This document shows, piece after piece, positions 7,206 through 16,258 of a DNA stretch of 64,000 nucleotides. The stretch lies in the NCBI RefSeq assembly GCF_002056295.1, contig NZ_CP020100.1:690001-754000 (forward strand). Direction: 5' to 3'. The notes beneath the pieces were generated by a model, which was not told the origin of the DNA, did no database searches, and saw only the letters and a list, made by a program, of their open reading frames with translations. The translations under genes and the position numbers were made by a program. Each line of letters begins with the position of its first letter. Position 1 is the first letter of the stretch. This stretch comes from Halopseudomonas phragmitis (GTDB lineage Bacteria; Pseudomonadota; Gammaproteobacteria; Pseudomonadales; Pseudomonadaceae).

Positions 7206-8303
7206 TCAGTCGCGGGGCAAGTATTCTACTACTTCCAGGTCGAAACCGGATATCGCATTGAATTTCATCGGCGTCGACAGCAGGCGCATCTTGCGTACTC
7301 CCAGATCACGCAGGATCTGCGAGCCGGCGCCTACCGTATTGTAGGTGGTAGGCCGGCGCGGTTGCTGCTCACGAGTACCGCCCAACTGGCGAACATGCTC
7401 CAGCAGCGCATCACCATCGATGTGGTTGCCCAGCAACAACACCACCCCGGAACCATCCTCGGCGACCTTGCGCATGGCGTCCTGCAGACTCCAGCGTCCC
7501 GACTCCTGCACCTGGAACAGATCGCGCAACGGATCGACGTTGTGCACCCGCACCAGCACTGGCTGCTCCGGGCTGATCTCGCCCAGGGTCAGGGCCATGT
7601 GCACCAGGCCGTCGGTACTATCACGATAGGCGACCAGGCGGAAGTTGCCCAGTTCACTGTTGATCTCCTGCTCGGCTGCGCGCTGCACGGTGCGCTCATT
7701 GAGCAGGCGATAGTGAATCAGGTCGGCGATGGTGCCGATCTTCAGGTTGTGTTCCTTGGCGAACTTTTCCAGCTCCGGCCGCCGGGCCATGCTGCCGTCG
7801 TCATTCATGATCTCGCAAATCACCCCAGCCTCGCCGAACCCGCCCATCCGGGCCAGATCGCAGGCCGCTTCGGTGTGGCCAGCCCGCGCCAGCACACCAC
7901 CGGGCTGAGCCATCAGCGGGAAGATGTGGCCGGGGCTGACGATATCTTCAGCCACGGCATTAGGCGCAGCGGCGGCCTGCACGGTCCGCGCCCGGTCGGC
8001 GGCGGAAATGCCGGTGGTAACACCGGTGGCCGCCTCGATTGAAACGGTGAACTTGGTGCCGAAACCGGAGGCGTTGCGCTGGACCATCAGCGGCAGCTTG
8101 AGCCGTTCGCAGTGCTCCAGGCTCATCGGCATGCAGATCAGACCACGGGCGAAACGCGCCATGAAGTTGATGTGCTCGGCCTGGCAGGCTTCGGCGGCCA
8201 TGATCAGGTCGCCCTCATTCTCGCGGTCTTCGTCATCCATCAGGATGACCATCTTGCCGGCGCGAATATCTTCGATGATTTCTTCGATACTGTTGAGTTT
8301 CAT
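7206..8303 (-). CDS. ribBA: DHBP synthase with degenerate GTP cyclohydrolase II domain (RibBA-type)
   Basis: 365 residues. Residues 1 to about 200 are 3,4-dihydroxy-2-butanone 4-phosphate synthase with the acidic active-site loop DDEDRENEGDLI near residue 23, plus TGVTTGISAADRA and RAGHTEAACDLA. The C-terminal half is homologous to GTP cyclohydrolase II, but the zinc-ligand block is gone: where RibA has CLTGD...CDCG, this protein has VRVHNVDPLRDLF. It should therefore supply only the butanone phosphate, and ribA the pyrimidine branch. The start has a GGGAGG site before the ATG. It lies 22 bases after riboflavin synthase. Confidence 0.93.
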   Translation of the reverse strand: MKLNSIEEIIEDIRAGKMVILMDDEDRENEGDLIMAAEACQAEHINFMARFARGLICMPMSLEHCERLKLPLMVQRNASGFGTKFTVSIEAATGVTTGISAADRARTVQAAAAPNAVAEDIVSPGHIFPLMAQPGGVLARAGHTEAACDLARMGGFGEAGVICEIMNDDGSMARRPELEKFAKEHNLKIGTIADLIHYRLLNERTVQRAAEQEINSELGNFRLVAYRDSTDGLVHMALTLGEISPEQPVLVRVHNVDPLRDLFQVQESGRWSLQDAMRKVAEDGSGVVLLLGNHIDGDALLEHVRQLGGTREQQPRRPTTYNTVGAGSQILRDLGVRKMRLLSTPMKFNAISGFDLEVVEYLPRD

Positions 8304-8325
8304 GCGGCCCTCCCGGGCACCTTGA

Positions 8326-8994
8326 TCAGGACTTCAGATAGCCGTTTTCGGCCAGGAACGCCAGGCTAAGGCCGCCGTCACCGGCACCCGGCTCGGCCGC
8401 CTTGTCACCCAGCAGCAGGCGTTCCAGATAGCGGGCAATCACATCGACCTCCAGGTTGACCGGATGCCCGGAGCGGTAGTCGCCCATGATGGTTTCCTGC
8501 AACGTATGCGGGACGATGTTGAGGTGAAACACCGCACCGTCCACTGCGTTGACGGTCAGACTGGTGCCGTCGACGGTGATCGAGCCCTTCTCGGCTATGT
8601 ATTTGGCCAGCGCCGCCGGCGCCTCGATCCGGAAGTGCCAGGAACGGGCATCCTCATGCATCGACAGGACCTTGCCGACGCCGTCGACATGACCGCTGAC
8701 CAGATGGCCGCCCAGCCGCGAAGCCGGGGTCAGCGCCTTCTCCAGATTGACCCGGCTACCTTCCTTGAGGGTGGTGAATGCGGTACGGCGAATGGTCTCC
8801 TGACTGACGTCGGCCCAAAAGCCGTCACCCGGCAATTCCACGGCGGTCAGACACACGCCGTTGACGGCGATGCTGTCGCCCAGTTTGACGTCGGCCAGAT
8901 CCAGTTTCCCGGTTTTCACGTAGACCCGCACATCGCCACCACGTGGCTGCATGCTCTGGATCCGACCCACGGCTTCGATGATGCCAGTGAACAT
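8326..8994 (-). CDS. ribE: riboflavin synthase, alpha subunit
   Basis: 222 residues made of two similar beta-barrel halves. It dismutates two lumazine molecules to riboflavin. The N-terminal MFTGIIEAVGRI and the internal GDSIAVNGVCLTAV are family hallmarks; the second half repeats the pattern (GSITVDGTSLTVNAV). HLVSGHVDGVG is also present. It lies 30 bases after nhaD and 22 before ribBA. It is called ribC in Pseudomonas literature and ribE in E. coli. Confidence 0.95.
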   Translation of the reverse strand: MFTGIIEAVGRIQSMQPRGGDVRVYVKTGKLDLADVKLGDSIAVNGVCLTAVELPGDGFWADVSQETIRRTAFTTLKEGSRVNLEKALTPASRLGGHLVSGHVDGVGKVLSMHEDARSWHFRIEAPAALAKYIAEKGSITVDGTSLTVNAVDGAVFHLNIVPHTLQETIMGDYRSGHPVNLEVDVIARYLERLLLGDKAAEPGAGDGGLSLAFLAENGYLKS

Positions 8995-9024
8995 AGGATG
9001 CCTCTCGTTGCACGAAGTACGCTG

Positions 9025-10284
9025 TCAGCCACCGACCACCAGGCCGAGACCGTACACCGCCAGAAAGCCGAAGGCAAAAGCCAACAGCAGCAGCCCGAAG
9101 CTGCGAAGGTATGTCATGAAGGTCAGCCCCGGCACCTTGCTCATGGCCACGATACCGGCGGCGGAGCCAATTATAAGCAAGGAACCGCCCACTCCGACAG
9201 CATAAGTCAGCCCCATCCACTCGGCGACGCTCATCTTAAGATCGGACTTGAGCAGCGCGGCCGTCAGCGGCACGTTGTCGATCAACGCCGAGAGCAGCCC
9301 CATCAGGAAGTTGGCCAGCAGGGTCGGCATCATGCCATAGAGCGCGGTCAGGCCTTCGAGTACGCCGATGAACTGCAGCATGCCAACCAGCAGCAACACG
9401 CCGAGGAAGAACAGCAGCGTCTCGAACTCGATGGCCCGGATATATTCGAGAATCGGGTCGTTGTCGATGTCTTCGTTGAAGAACCGGGCCACCAGAAACA
9501 TGATCGCCAGGCCGGTAAGAAAGCTCAGCACTGGCGGAATCGCCCAGAGCAGGCTGGCGAGGATGGTAAAGACGATGGTCGCCAGGAAAATCCCGGCAAT
9601 CACCTGATCCACCCCACGGATCGGTCGCAACGCTTCTTTCTCGATCACCGCCTCGCCATTAAGCCCCCAGGATAGCAATCCGGCCAGCAGCATCACTGCC
9701 ATGAATGCCGGCAGGCTTAGCATCAGCAGATGGGTGATCTCGACCTTGTCAGCCAGGAAGATCATCAGCGTGGTGACATCCCCGGTGATCATCGCCACCC
9801 CGCCGGAGTTGACCGCAAACACCACCAGAGTCGCAAAACGCAAGGTCTTGCGCGCTTCCATGTTGAGGCTGAGGATCAACGCCACCGATACCAGGGTCGC
9901 GGTGATGTTGTCGGCAATCGAGGAAAATACAAAGCAGAACAGCGCGGTGAGAAACAGCAGCTTGCGCTCGGTAATCCGCCCCGGCAGCACCAGGTATATG
10001 AGGTTCTCGATCAACCCCTTCTTGTTCAGGTAGGCAACAAAGGTCATGGTCGCCAGCAGAAACAGCCAGAGCCCGGCGATATCGGCAATATTATGGTTCA
10101 GGGCGGCCTGGACCTCGGCCCGGAACGCCGGATCCGGTGCAGCCATAAACATGACCAGCCAGGCCAGCGCACCGAACAGCAACACCACCTTGGCCTTGCT
10201 GACGTGAATGACCTCTTCCAGCACAACCCCCGCAAACGCTGCAATCGCCATGACGATCAGCAGCACCTCTACCGCGCTATGCAT
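9025..10284 (-). CDS. nhaD: NhaD-type Na+/H+ antiporter
   Basis: 419 residues with about 12 hydrophobic helices, a member of the ArsB/NhaD ion transporter superfamily. Conserved intramembrane polar stretches are SSIADNITATLVSVALIL near residue 120, FAVNSGGVAMITGDVTTLMIF near residue 155, and SALIDNVPLTAALL near residue 315. NhaD proteins extrude Na+ or Li+ in exchange for protons and are common in marine and haloalkaliphilic bacteria. The gene is inserted between ribD (12 bases) and riboflavin synthase (30 bases) in the same direction, with no visible terminator, so it is likely co-transcribed with the riboflavin genes. Nothing suggests a biochemical link to riboflavin. Confidence 0.88.
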   Translation of the reverse strand: MHSAVEVLLIVMAIAAFAGVVLEEVIHVSKAKVVLLFGALAWLVMFMAAPDPAFRAEVQAALNHNIADIAGLWLFLLATMTFVAYLNKKGLIENLIYLVLPGRITERKLLFLTALFCFVFSSIADNITATLVSVALILSLNMEARKTLRFATLVVFAVNSGGVAMITGDVTTLMIFLADKVEITHLLMLSLPAFMAVMLLAGLLSWGLNGEAVIEKEALRPIRGVDQVIAGIFLATIVFTILASLLWAIPPVLSFLTGLAIMFLVARFFNEDIDNDPILEYIRAIEFETLLFFLGVLLLVGMLQFIGVLEGLTALYGMMPTLLANFLMGLLSALIDNVPLTAALLKSDLKMSVAEWMGLTYAVGVGGSLLIIGSAAGIVAMSKVPGLTFMTYLRSFGLLLLAFAFGFLAVYGLGLVVGG

Positions 10285-10296
10285 GTGACGTACTCT

Positions 10297-11427
10297 TCAG
10301 GAAGGAAAAACCGGGCGCGCCGTAATCCGCCAGTCGCGACCGACCGCGCGCAGGTCGGTAATCTCGACATCCATGGCCTCGGCCATATGGGCAAACGGCA
10401 ACTCAAGCAAGCCGCGGGCCTGGCTGCCCAGCAGCCGCGGTGCCATATAAATCACCAATTCATCGACCAGTTGCGCACGCCAGAAGGCGCCAGCCAGGTG
10501 GGCACCGGACTCCACCAGCACCTCGTTGCAGCCACGCCCGACCAGCTCGGCCAGCAGCGCCGCCAGATCCACATGCTGGTCCTGGCCCGGCAGCGCCAGC
10601 AGCTCACTGCCCGCCGCCTGGTATTCGGCCTGACGGTTCGAGGCCTGATAACAGACCACCAGGGTCGGGCCTGGGGTCTGGAACAGCCGGCGCGTCAGCG
10701 GGACCCGCAGACGGCCGTCGATCAACACGCGCAGCGGCTGGCGTTCGGCGGCGGCACGGGCCTGGTCTTCCGGCAGGTCCAGCTCGGCGGCGCGCACGTT
10801 CAGGGCCGAGTCATCCAGCAACACGCTGTCGGCGCCGCTGATCACTGCGCCACTGCGGGCCCGCAGCCGCTGCACATCGGCGCGTGCAGCCGGGCCGGTA
10901 ATCCACTGACTTTCGCCACTGGCCATGGCCGTGCGGCCGTCCAGACTCATGGCCAGCTTGAGTCGTACCCAAGGCAAACCACTGCGCATACGTTTGATAA
11001 AACCGGGATTGAGCGCTTCGGCCTCGGCCTCCAGCACCCCACAGGTAACGGCGATGCCCGCCGCGCGCAAACGCTCCAGGCCGCGCCCGGCCACTTGCGG
11101 ATTAGGGTCCTGCATGGCCGCAACCACCCGGCTGACGCCGGCCTTGACCAGCGCATCGGCACAGGGTGGCGTCTTACCGAAATGACTGCAGGGCTCCAGG
11201 GTGACATAGGCCGTTGCGCCCCGGGCCTGGGCGCCGGCCTGGGCCAGCGCATTGACCTCGGCGTGCCCTTGGCCAGCACGCACATGCCAGCCCTCGCCGA
11301 CAATCTGCCCATCGCGCACCAGCACGCAGCCAACCCGCGGATTGGGCTCGGTGGTATACAGGCCGCGCGCCGCCAGTTGCAAGGCGCGAGCCATCATCTG
11401 CTGATCGAGCACCGCCATTTCAGGCAT
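10297..11427 (-). CDS. ribD: bifunctional riboflavin deaminase/reductase
   Basis: 376 residues. The N-terminal cytidine-deaminase-like domain has the zinc motif GHAEVNAL followed by [19 protein letters not shown]. The C-terminal domain (from about residue 150) is the NADPH-dependent 5-amino-6-ribosylamino-uracil reductase ([13 protein letters not shown]...SQWITG). It carries out steps two and three of the pyrimidine branch. The ATG at 11427 is favoured because AGGA lies eight bases upstream; it overlaps the nrdR stop by eight bases. A second ATG at 11418 lacks a good site. The nrdR-ribD pairing is common in proteobacteria. Confidence 0.93.
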   Translation of the reverse strand: MPEMAVLDQQMMARALQLAARGLYTTEPNPRVGCVLVRDGQIVGEGWHVRAGQGHAEVNALAQAGAQARGATAYVTLEPCSHFGKTPPCADALVKAGVSRVVAAMQDPNPQVAGRGLERLRAAGIAVTCGVLEAEAEALNPGFIKRMRSGLPWVRLKLAMSLDGRTAMASGESQWITGPAARADVQRLRARSGAVISGADSVLLDDSALNVRAAELDLPEDQARAAAERQPLRVLIDGRLRVPLTRRLFQTPGPTLVVCYQASNRQAEYQAAGSELLALPGQDQHVDLAALLAELVGRGCNEVLVESGAHLAGAFWRAQLVDELVIYMAPRLLGSQARGLLELPFAHMAEAMDVEITDLRAVGRDWRITARPVFPS

Positions 11428-11893
11428 TGCCGGGATCCTGATCGCCCCGCGACAGGCGCTCGATTTCCTCACGGAACTGATTGAGATCCTGGAACCGGCG
11501 ATAGACCGAAGCAAAGCGGATATAGGCGACCTCGTCGAGCTGCTTGAGTTCGTCCATCACCATCTCGCCCACCACCATGGCCTTGATCTCCCGCTCACCG
11601 GTAGCCCGCAACCGGTGCTTGATATGGCCGATCGCCGCTTCGATCTGTTCGACGCTGACCGGACGCTTTTCCAGCGCCCGCAGCAGACCAGCCCGGAGCT
11701 TTTCCTCATCGAACGGCTGACGCCGGCCATCCTGCTTGATCACCCGAGGCAGCACCAACTCGGCGGTCTCGAAGGTAGTGAAGCGTTCCTGGCAGGCCAG
11801 ACATTCACGCCGTCGGCGCACCTGATCGCCATCGGCCACAAGCCGGGAATCAATCACCTTGGTGTCATGGGCACCACAGAACGGGCAATGCAT
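11420..11893 (-). CDS. nrdR: transcriptional repressor NrdR
   Basis: 157 residues. A zinc ribbon at the N-terminus (MHCPFCGA and CLACQERF, four cysteines) is followed by an ATP-cone domain (residues about 49-139). It senses ATP/dATP and represses ribonucleotide reductase genes at NrdR boxes. It is the first gene of the riboflavin operon. A weak candidate promoter (TTTATT, 17-base spacer, TAAGAT) lies in the 75-base gap after the acyl-CoA synthetase gene. I saw no clear NrdR box in that gap. Confidence 0.95.
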   Translation of the reverse strand: MHCPFCGAHDTKVIDSRLVADGDQVRRRRECLACQERFTTFETAELVLPRVIKQDGRRQPFDEEKLRAGLLRALEKRPVSVEQIEAAIGHIKHRLRATGEREIKAMVVGEMVMDELKQLDEVAYIRFASVYRRFQDLNQFREEIERLSRGDQDPGNA

Positions 11894-11968
11894 AGCTGGG
11901 TTCCTAGGGTCTTAAGCGCCGCCCATCTTACTCCCATGCCCGGCATGAATAAACGCCAGCGGCGAAAC

Positions 11969-13459
11969 TCAGCGTTGCGTGGCTAACCAGCTATCACGCA
12001 ACCGACGCTTGGCAACCTTGCCATTGTCATCGCGCGGCAACTGCTCGACCCATTCAATCACACGCGGCACCTTGTAGCCTGCCAGCCGCTGGCGCAACTG
12101 CTCGCGCACCTGATCAGGCGTCGCCCGGCCACTGTCCTGCCCGGCCAGCAGCGCCACCAAGGTCTCGCCATACTCCGCATCCGGCACTCCGAAGACGGCG
12201 CAGTCGGCCACACCGGGCATGGTCAGCAGAACATGTTCGATTTCAGCCGGGTAGATATTCACCCCGCCGGAAATCACCATATCCGAGGCACGATCGCAGA
12301 TGTACAGATAACCGTCATCGTCCAGATAGCCGATATCACCGACCGTCACCAGGTCGTCCAACCCGGCATCAGCCCGGGCCTGCGGATTGTTCAGATAGGT
12401 GAAGTCGGTAACCGCTGGCTGGCGTACATAAACCACCCCCGGCACACCCACGGGGCAATCGTGACCATGCTCATCAACGATACGCAGCCGCGTACCGGTG
12501 ATTGGCCGGCCGACACTGCCGGGCTTGTCCCGGGCCGACTGCGGGTCCTGCAGGGTAATCATGCCGGTTTCGCTGGAAGCGTAGGTCTCATAGATGACTG
12601 GCCCCCACCAATCCAGCATCGCGCGCTTGACCTCAGGGGCGCAGGGCGCGCCGGTCGAGGCGACGAAACGTACCGAAGACAGGTCGTAACGCGCACGTAC
12701 CTCGGCCGGCAAGCGCAACAGACGCACATACATGATCGGCACCAGAAACACCGTATCGATGCGGTGGCGCTCAATCAGCGCCAGGGTCTGCTCGGCATCG
12801 AAGCGGGCCATCAGTACCAGGGTTTCGGCCTGCTGCAGAGCCTGCTGGGCAAACGAGCTAGGGGCACTGTGATACAAAGGTGCCGACACCAGTGCCCGGA
12901 CGCCTGGGCGGATACCCCAGGCCGTCGCTACCAGCTCGGCCATGCGCGCCAGCATCAACTCACGCTCCTCAGGCTGCGGGGCCATACGCTTGACCCCCTT
13001 GGGCCGTCCCGTGGTGCCCGAGGTGTAAGCCATGTGCGCACGCGGGGTACGCGGCGGCCCGGCATAAGGGGCCTGCAGCGCCAGCCATTGGCCATAGTCC
13101 TGGGCCTCACTGGCAGCAGTTGCCGCGCCCACCACCAGCAACCGGACACCCTCTGGAATCGCCACCTGCACCTCAGCCAGCAAATCGGCCTCGATCAGCA
13201 ACACCTTGGCCGCGCAGTCGCGCAGGATGAAGCCGACCTCTTCGGCCTTGAAGTGCCAGTTGATCGGGCAATAGAAGCAGCCGGCCGTCTGGCAAGCCTG
13301 AATGGCATCGACGAAGGCCGGCCCGTTACGCAGCATCAGCGCCAGCACGTCACCATCCTCCACGCCCAGACGCGCCAGGCCGCCAGCCAGGCGCAGAGCC
13401 CGATCATCCAGCTCGGCAGGGGGGTATGACTGTTCGGCAAAAATCAGTTCGGCGGTCAT
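11969..13459 (-). CDS. AMP-dependent acyl-CoA synthetase (fatty/aromatic acid-CoA ligase family)
   Basis: 496 residues. The AMP-binding P-loop is MAYTSGTTGRPKGVKR (about residue 155), the adenylate motif YETYASSETG lies near residue 290, the hinge GDIGYLDDDGYLYICDR near 380, and the catalytic Lys in NGKVAKRRLR near the C-terminus. The substrate cannot be read from sequence; the length and lack of a long N-terminal domain fit medium-chain, bile-acid or aromatic acid CoA ligases. Start chosen at the ATG at 13459 with GGAG seven bases upstream; a longer frame to 13780 runs into the LysR gene. It is divergent from the LysR regulator, which is the likely controller. Confidence 0.85.
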   Translation of the reverse strand: MTAELIFAEQSYPPAELDDRALRLAGGLARLGVEDGDVLALMLRNGPAFVDAIQACQTAGCFYCPINWHFKAEEVGFILRDCAAKVLLIEADLLAEVQVAIPEGVRLLVVGAATAASEAQDYGQWLALQAPYAGPPRTPRAHMAYTSGTTGRPKGVKRMAPQPEERELMLARMAELVATAWGIRPGVRALVSAPLYHSAPSSFAQQALQQAETLVLMARFDAEQTLALIERHRIDTVFLVPIMYVRLLRLPAEVRARYDLSSVRFVASTGAPCAPEVKRAMLDWWGPVIYETYASSETGMITLQDPQSARDKPGSVGRPITGTRLRIVDEHGHDCPVGVPGVVYVRQPAVTDFTYLNNPQARADAGLDDLVTVGDIGYLDDDGYLYICDRASDMVISGGVNIYPAEIEHVLLTMPGVADCAVFGVPDAEYGETLVALLAGQDSGRATPDQVREQLRQRLAGYKVPRVIEWVEQLPRDDNGKVAKRRLRDSWLATQR

Positions 13460-13567
13460 GGCAGGACTCCGGGGGACAATGAATGGATGGCGCTGAAACT
13501 GCACCCGACTATAGATACCGCCCAAACAGTCGACAATTACCCATATACCACTCAAACTGATTCTATT
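13460..13567. promoter_or_regulatory. divergent intergenic region between acyl-CoA synthetase and LysR genes
   Basis: This 108-base gap is AT-richer than its surroundings (CAATTACCCATATACCAC and ACTGATTCTATTATGG). It must hold the promoters of both genes. LysR regulators usually bind T-N11-A half-sites in such gaps; I could not single one out with confidence. Confidence 0.45.
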
Positions 13568-14497
13568 ATGGAAACAATAACCGATATCAAAACCCTGCAA
13601 TTTCTGCTCGCCGTTGTCGAAGCGGGCTCGATGAGTGCAGCCGCCCGGCGCCTTGGTACTACCCGGTCCTACATCAGCCGGCGAATCAAGTCTCTGGAAC
13701 AGCAGATTCAGGCCCAGTTGTTCCGACGTACCACCCGCCAGCTCGAACCGACCCAGATCGGCTGGGCGCTGCATGCTCACGCGATACGCATCAGCCGCGA
13801 GCTACAGGCGTTGCAGGCCACAGTGGAAGATCTGGGCCAGAGCTTGCGTGGGCATATCCGCGTCAGCATGCCGACAGCCCTTGGCCAGATGGTCATTGGC
13901 CCCTGGCTGCTGGAGTTCGGCCAACGCCACCCGGACGTCAGCCTGCAGGTGATTTTCAGCAACCGGATTACCGACTTGATGGCCGAGGAAGTCGACATTG
14001 CCATCCGGATCACCAGCTACCCACCGGAGTCGGTAGTGGCGCGCGATCTAGGCCCCATCGATTGGGTATTGTGCGCCGCCCCCGACTACCTGCAACGCCA
14101 AGGCCGACCGAACACTCCGGAGCAGTTGAGCCAGCACCCATTTCTCACCGCCCCGCTCAGTGGCAACCGGCTGACTCTGCGCCTGAGCTCACAGACCCAG
14201 CGCTTGAACCTGACGGTAACGTCGCGCCTGCAGTCTGCCGAAGTGCTGTTCCTTAAGCGCGCCGCCATCAGCGGGTTGGGTTGCGCCCTGCTCCCGGCCT
14301 ACGCCGTCAGCGATGCCCTGCATGATCACCGGCTGGACGTGCTGCTCGACCAGTATCAGATCAGGGTCGATGACTGGGGCGACCGGTTGTACCTGATCAC
14401 CGCCCCAACCCTCTACCCCACACCCGCAGCCCGGGCGCTGATCGAGTTTTTGCGTGAGCGGCTGGGAAGTCTGGACTGGAGTGAGCCCTGGCCGTAA
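13568..14497 (+). CDS. LysR-family transcriptional regulator
   Basis: 309 residues, standard LysR length. Winged helix-turn-helix at about residues 6-65 (TLQFLLAVVEAGSMSAAARR...SYISRRIKSLEQQ), then a type 2 periplasmic-binding-like effector domain from about residue 90 (IRVSMPTALGQMVIGPWLLEF). The ATG at 13568 was chosen because the HTH begins a few residues later, as usual; an in-frame ATG at 13487 would add 27 residues unlike a LysR start. Neither start has a strong Shine-Dalgarno. It is divergent from the acyl-CoA synthetase gene, its probable target. Ligand unknown. Confidence 0.88.
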   Translation: METITDIKTLQFLLAVVEAGSMSAAARRLGTTRSYISRRIKSLEQQIQAQLFRRTTRQLEPTQIGWALHAHAIRISRELQALQATVEDLGQSLRGHIRVSMPTALGQMVIGPWLLEFGQRHPDVSLQVIFSNRITDLMAEEVDIAIRITSYPPESVVARDLGPIDWVLCAAPDYLQRQGRPNTPEQLSQHPFLTAPLSGNRLTLRLSSQTQRLNLTVTSRLQSAEVLFLKRAAISGLGCALLPAYAVSDALHDHRLDVLLDQYQIRVDDWGDRLYLITAPTLYPTPAARALIEFLRERLGSLDWSEPWP

Positions 14498-14536
14498 GGT
14501 GCGATCCTGACACCAACGCGCCGCTCAAGCCCGATA

Positions 14537-15214
14537 ATGACCATGACCCTGAACCGCCTTGAACTCGCCCTGCATGCCGTCCTGCCCGATGCCCGCCTAT
14601 GCGCCACGGCGCTGCCCGGTCTGCCGGAGCTGAAACTGTGGCTGCTGGATCCGGCCAATCTGGATCGCGCCTTCGCCAGCGACGAAACCCGCCGCCTGCT
14701 CGACAGCCCGCCGTACTGGGGCTTCTGCTGGGGCAGCGGTCTGGCCCTGGCGCGTTGGATTCTCGACAATCCGCAGCAGGTGCGCGGCCAACGAGTCCTG
14801 GATTTTGGCGCGGGTTCCGGCGTGGTCGCTCTGGCCTGCGCCCTGGCTGGGGCCCGAACCAGTATTGCCTGCGACCTTGATCAACCGGCACTGTGGGCCA
14901 GCGCGCTGAACGCCGAACTGAACGGCGTAGAACTGGAACTGGCCGGCGACTACTTTGCCGTTGCCGACGAGCTGGACCTGATCATTGCCGCCGATGTGCT
15001 TTATGACCGCGACAACCACCCGCTGCTTGAACATTTCGCCGAGCGTGCACCACGGGTGCTGATCGCCGACTCACGGGTCCGCCAGCTTGAGCATCCGCAC
15101 TATCGGCGGCTGGCCACACTGGCGGGGCAGACCTGGCCGGATCTGGGCGAGCCGCTGGAATTTCGCCAGGTGGCGCTGTACAGCACGCGCCAACGCCCCT
15201 CAGCGGCGGCTTGA
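14537..15214 (+). CDS. class I SAM-dependent methyltransferase (METTL20/ETFB lysine methyltransferase-like)
   Basis: 225 residues. SAM-binding motif I is VLDFGAGSGVVALACALAGA near residue 94, with the acidic end of strand 2 at ACDLDQPAL. The motif IIAADVLYD near residue 153 corresponds to the substrate-side post-II motif (D-x-x-Y) of seven-beta-strand protein lysine methyltransferases. The N-terminal PPYWGFCWGSGLALARWIL is also typical of this group. The bacterial substrate is uncertain; electron transfer flavoprotein beta or ribosomal protein are precedents in relatives. It lies 39 bases after the LysR gene and 59 before ybbN on the same strand. Confidence 0.82.
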   Translation: MTMTLNRLELALHAVLPDARLCATALPGLPELKLWLLDPANLDRAFASDETRRLLDSPPYWGFCWGSGLALARWILDNPQQVRGQRVLDFGAGSGVVALACALAGARTSIACDLDQPALWASALNAELNGVELELAGDYFAVADELDLIIAADVLYDRDNHPLLEHFAERAPRVLIADSRVRQLEHPHYRRLATLAGQTWPDLGEPLEFRQVALYSTRQRPSAAA

Positions 15215-15273
15215 TTTCCCTACCCCCCGCCCCCACTATCGACCAATACCCCAGCCTTGAACGGATCAGCCCG

Positions 15274-16149
15274 ATGAGTCAGTCGCCCTATATATTCGAT
15301 GTAACAGAAGCCGATTTTGACCGCTTTGTTCTGGAAAACTCGTTTCACAAGCCAGTGCTGGTCGACTTTTGGGCGGACTGGTGCGCCCCCTGCAAGGCAC
15401 TGATGCCGGTACTGGCAAAAATTACCGAAAGCCTTGGAGGTGAGCTGCTGCTGGCCAAGGTCAACTGTGACGAACAGGCCGGACTGACCCAGCGCTTCGG
15501 GATTCGCAGCCTGCCGACTGTGGTGCTGTTCAAGGATGGCCAGCCGGTAGATGGCTTTGCCGGAGTCCAGCCTGAGAGCGCGATCCGCACCCTGCTTGAG
15601 CCCCATGTCGGCACCCCGCCGGAGCCCAGCGACACCGCCGATCCGGCCAGCCAGGCCAGCGAGCTGCTGGAGGCCGGCGATCCGGCAGCCGCAATTGCCC
15701 TGTTGCAGCCCCTGATCAGCGAGAAGCCTGACGACCCCTTGCTGATTTTGCTGGCCCGCGCCCTGGCGCTCGATGGCCAACTCGACGAGGCGGGCCAGGT
15801 ACTGGAGGCGGTCAAGGACCGGGATAGCCACAAGGCGGCGCTGAACGGTGCCCGGGCGCAACTGACCTTCCTGCGTCAGGCCGCCGGCTTCCCGCCCCGC
15901 CAGGCACTGGAACAGCGTCTGGCAGCCGCGACCAACGACAGCGAAGCGCTCTACCAACTGGCGGTCAGTGATCTGGCCGCCCAGCGTCACGAAGCCGGCC
16001 TGCAAGCCTTGCTGGAGCTGTTCCGCCAGGACCGCGGTTACGCTGACGGCGCGGCGCACAAAACGCTGCTGCAGGTGTTCGATCTGTTGGGCAGCGACCA
16101 CCCACTGACCCTGCAGTTTCGCCGCAAGCTGTATCAGCTTCTCTATTGA
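15274..16149 (+). CDS. ybbN: thioredoxin-domain co-chaperone YbbN (CnoX)
   Basis: 291 residues. Residues 1 to about 110 are a thioredoxin fold with an intact WCAPC active site (C37, C40), unlike the SxxC of E. coli YbbN. Residues about 125-291 form TPR-like helical repeats (ELLEAGDPAAAIALLQPLI, ARALALDGQLDEAGQVL). Known homologues protect clients from oxidative aggregation and hand them to chaperonin. The ATG at 15274 is preferred over an upstream in-frame ATG at 15211, which would add a Pro-rich tail. Confidence 0.92.
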   Translation: MSQSPYIFDVTEADFDRFVLENSFHKPVLVDFWADWCAPCKALMPVLAKITESLGGELLLAKVNCDEQAGLTQRFGIRSLPTVVLFKDGQPVDGFAGVQPESAIRTLLEPHVGTPPEPSDTADPASQASELLEAGDPAAAIALLQPLISEKPDDPLLILLARALALDGQLDEAGQVLEAVKDRDSHKAALNGARAQLTFLRQAAGFPPRQALEQRLAAATNDSEALYQLAVSDLAAQRHEAGLQALLELFRQDRGYADGAAHKTLLQVFDLLGSDHPLTLQFRRKLYQLLY

Positions 16150-16209
16150 TCGGTGACCGGGCTGCGGTTGAAACATACCGCAGCAAAGCTGCTTTTGGTC
16201 TTTGCAGGC

Positions 16210-16222
16210 GTTATAAGATAAC
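16210..16222 (+). promoter_or_regulatory. Zur box (zinc uptake regulator operator)
   Basis: GTTATAAGATAAC is an interrupted palindrome (GTTAT-N3-ATAAC) followed by ATC, matching the core of the gammaproteobacterial Zur consensus (TGTTATA-x-TATAACA type). It lies 36 bases upstream of the His-rich DUF2796 gene. Inference: zinc-replete Zur blocks the operon, which would be expressed in zinc starvation. Confidence 0.78.
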
Positions 16223-16258
16223 ATCATGCTTTTCACCGACTGCCAGGAGAACTTCCCG

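Noticed and set aside
8304..9024. FMN riboswitch around the riboflavin genes
   Set aside because: Gaps between riboflavin genes are 12-79 bases, too short for the about 140-base RFN element, and no conserved RFN pieces were seen before nrdR.
8464..11484. Long plus-strand open frames of 403 and 584 codons
   Set aside because: They are antisense to riboflavin synthase, nhaD and ribD, have low-complexity Gln/His/Arg-rich translations, and lie over well-supported genes; a by-product of GC-rich codon use.
16162..16183. Seven-bp hairpin after ybbN as terminator
   Set aside because: CTGCGGT/ACCGCAG lacks an adjacent T tract; too weak to annotate.
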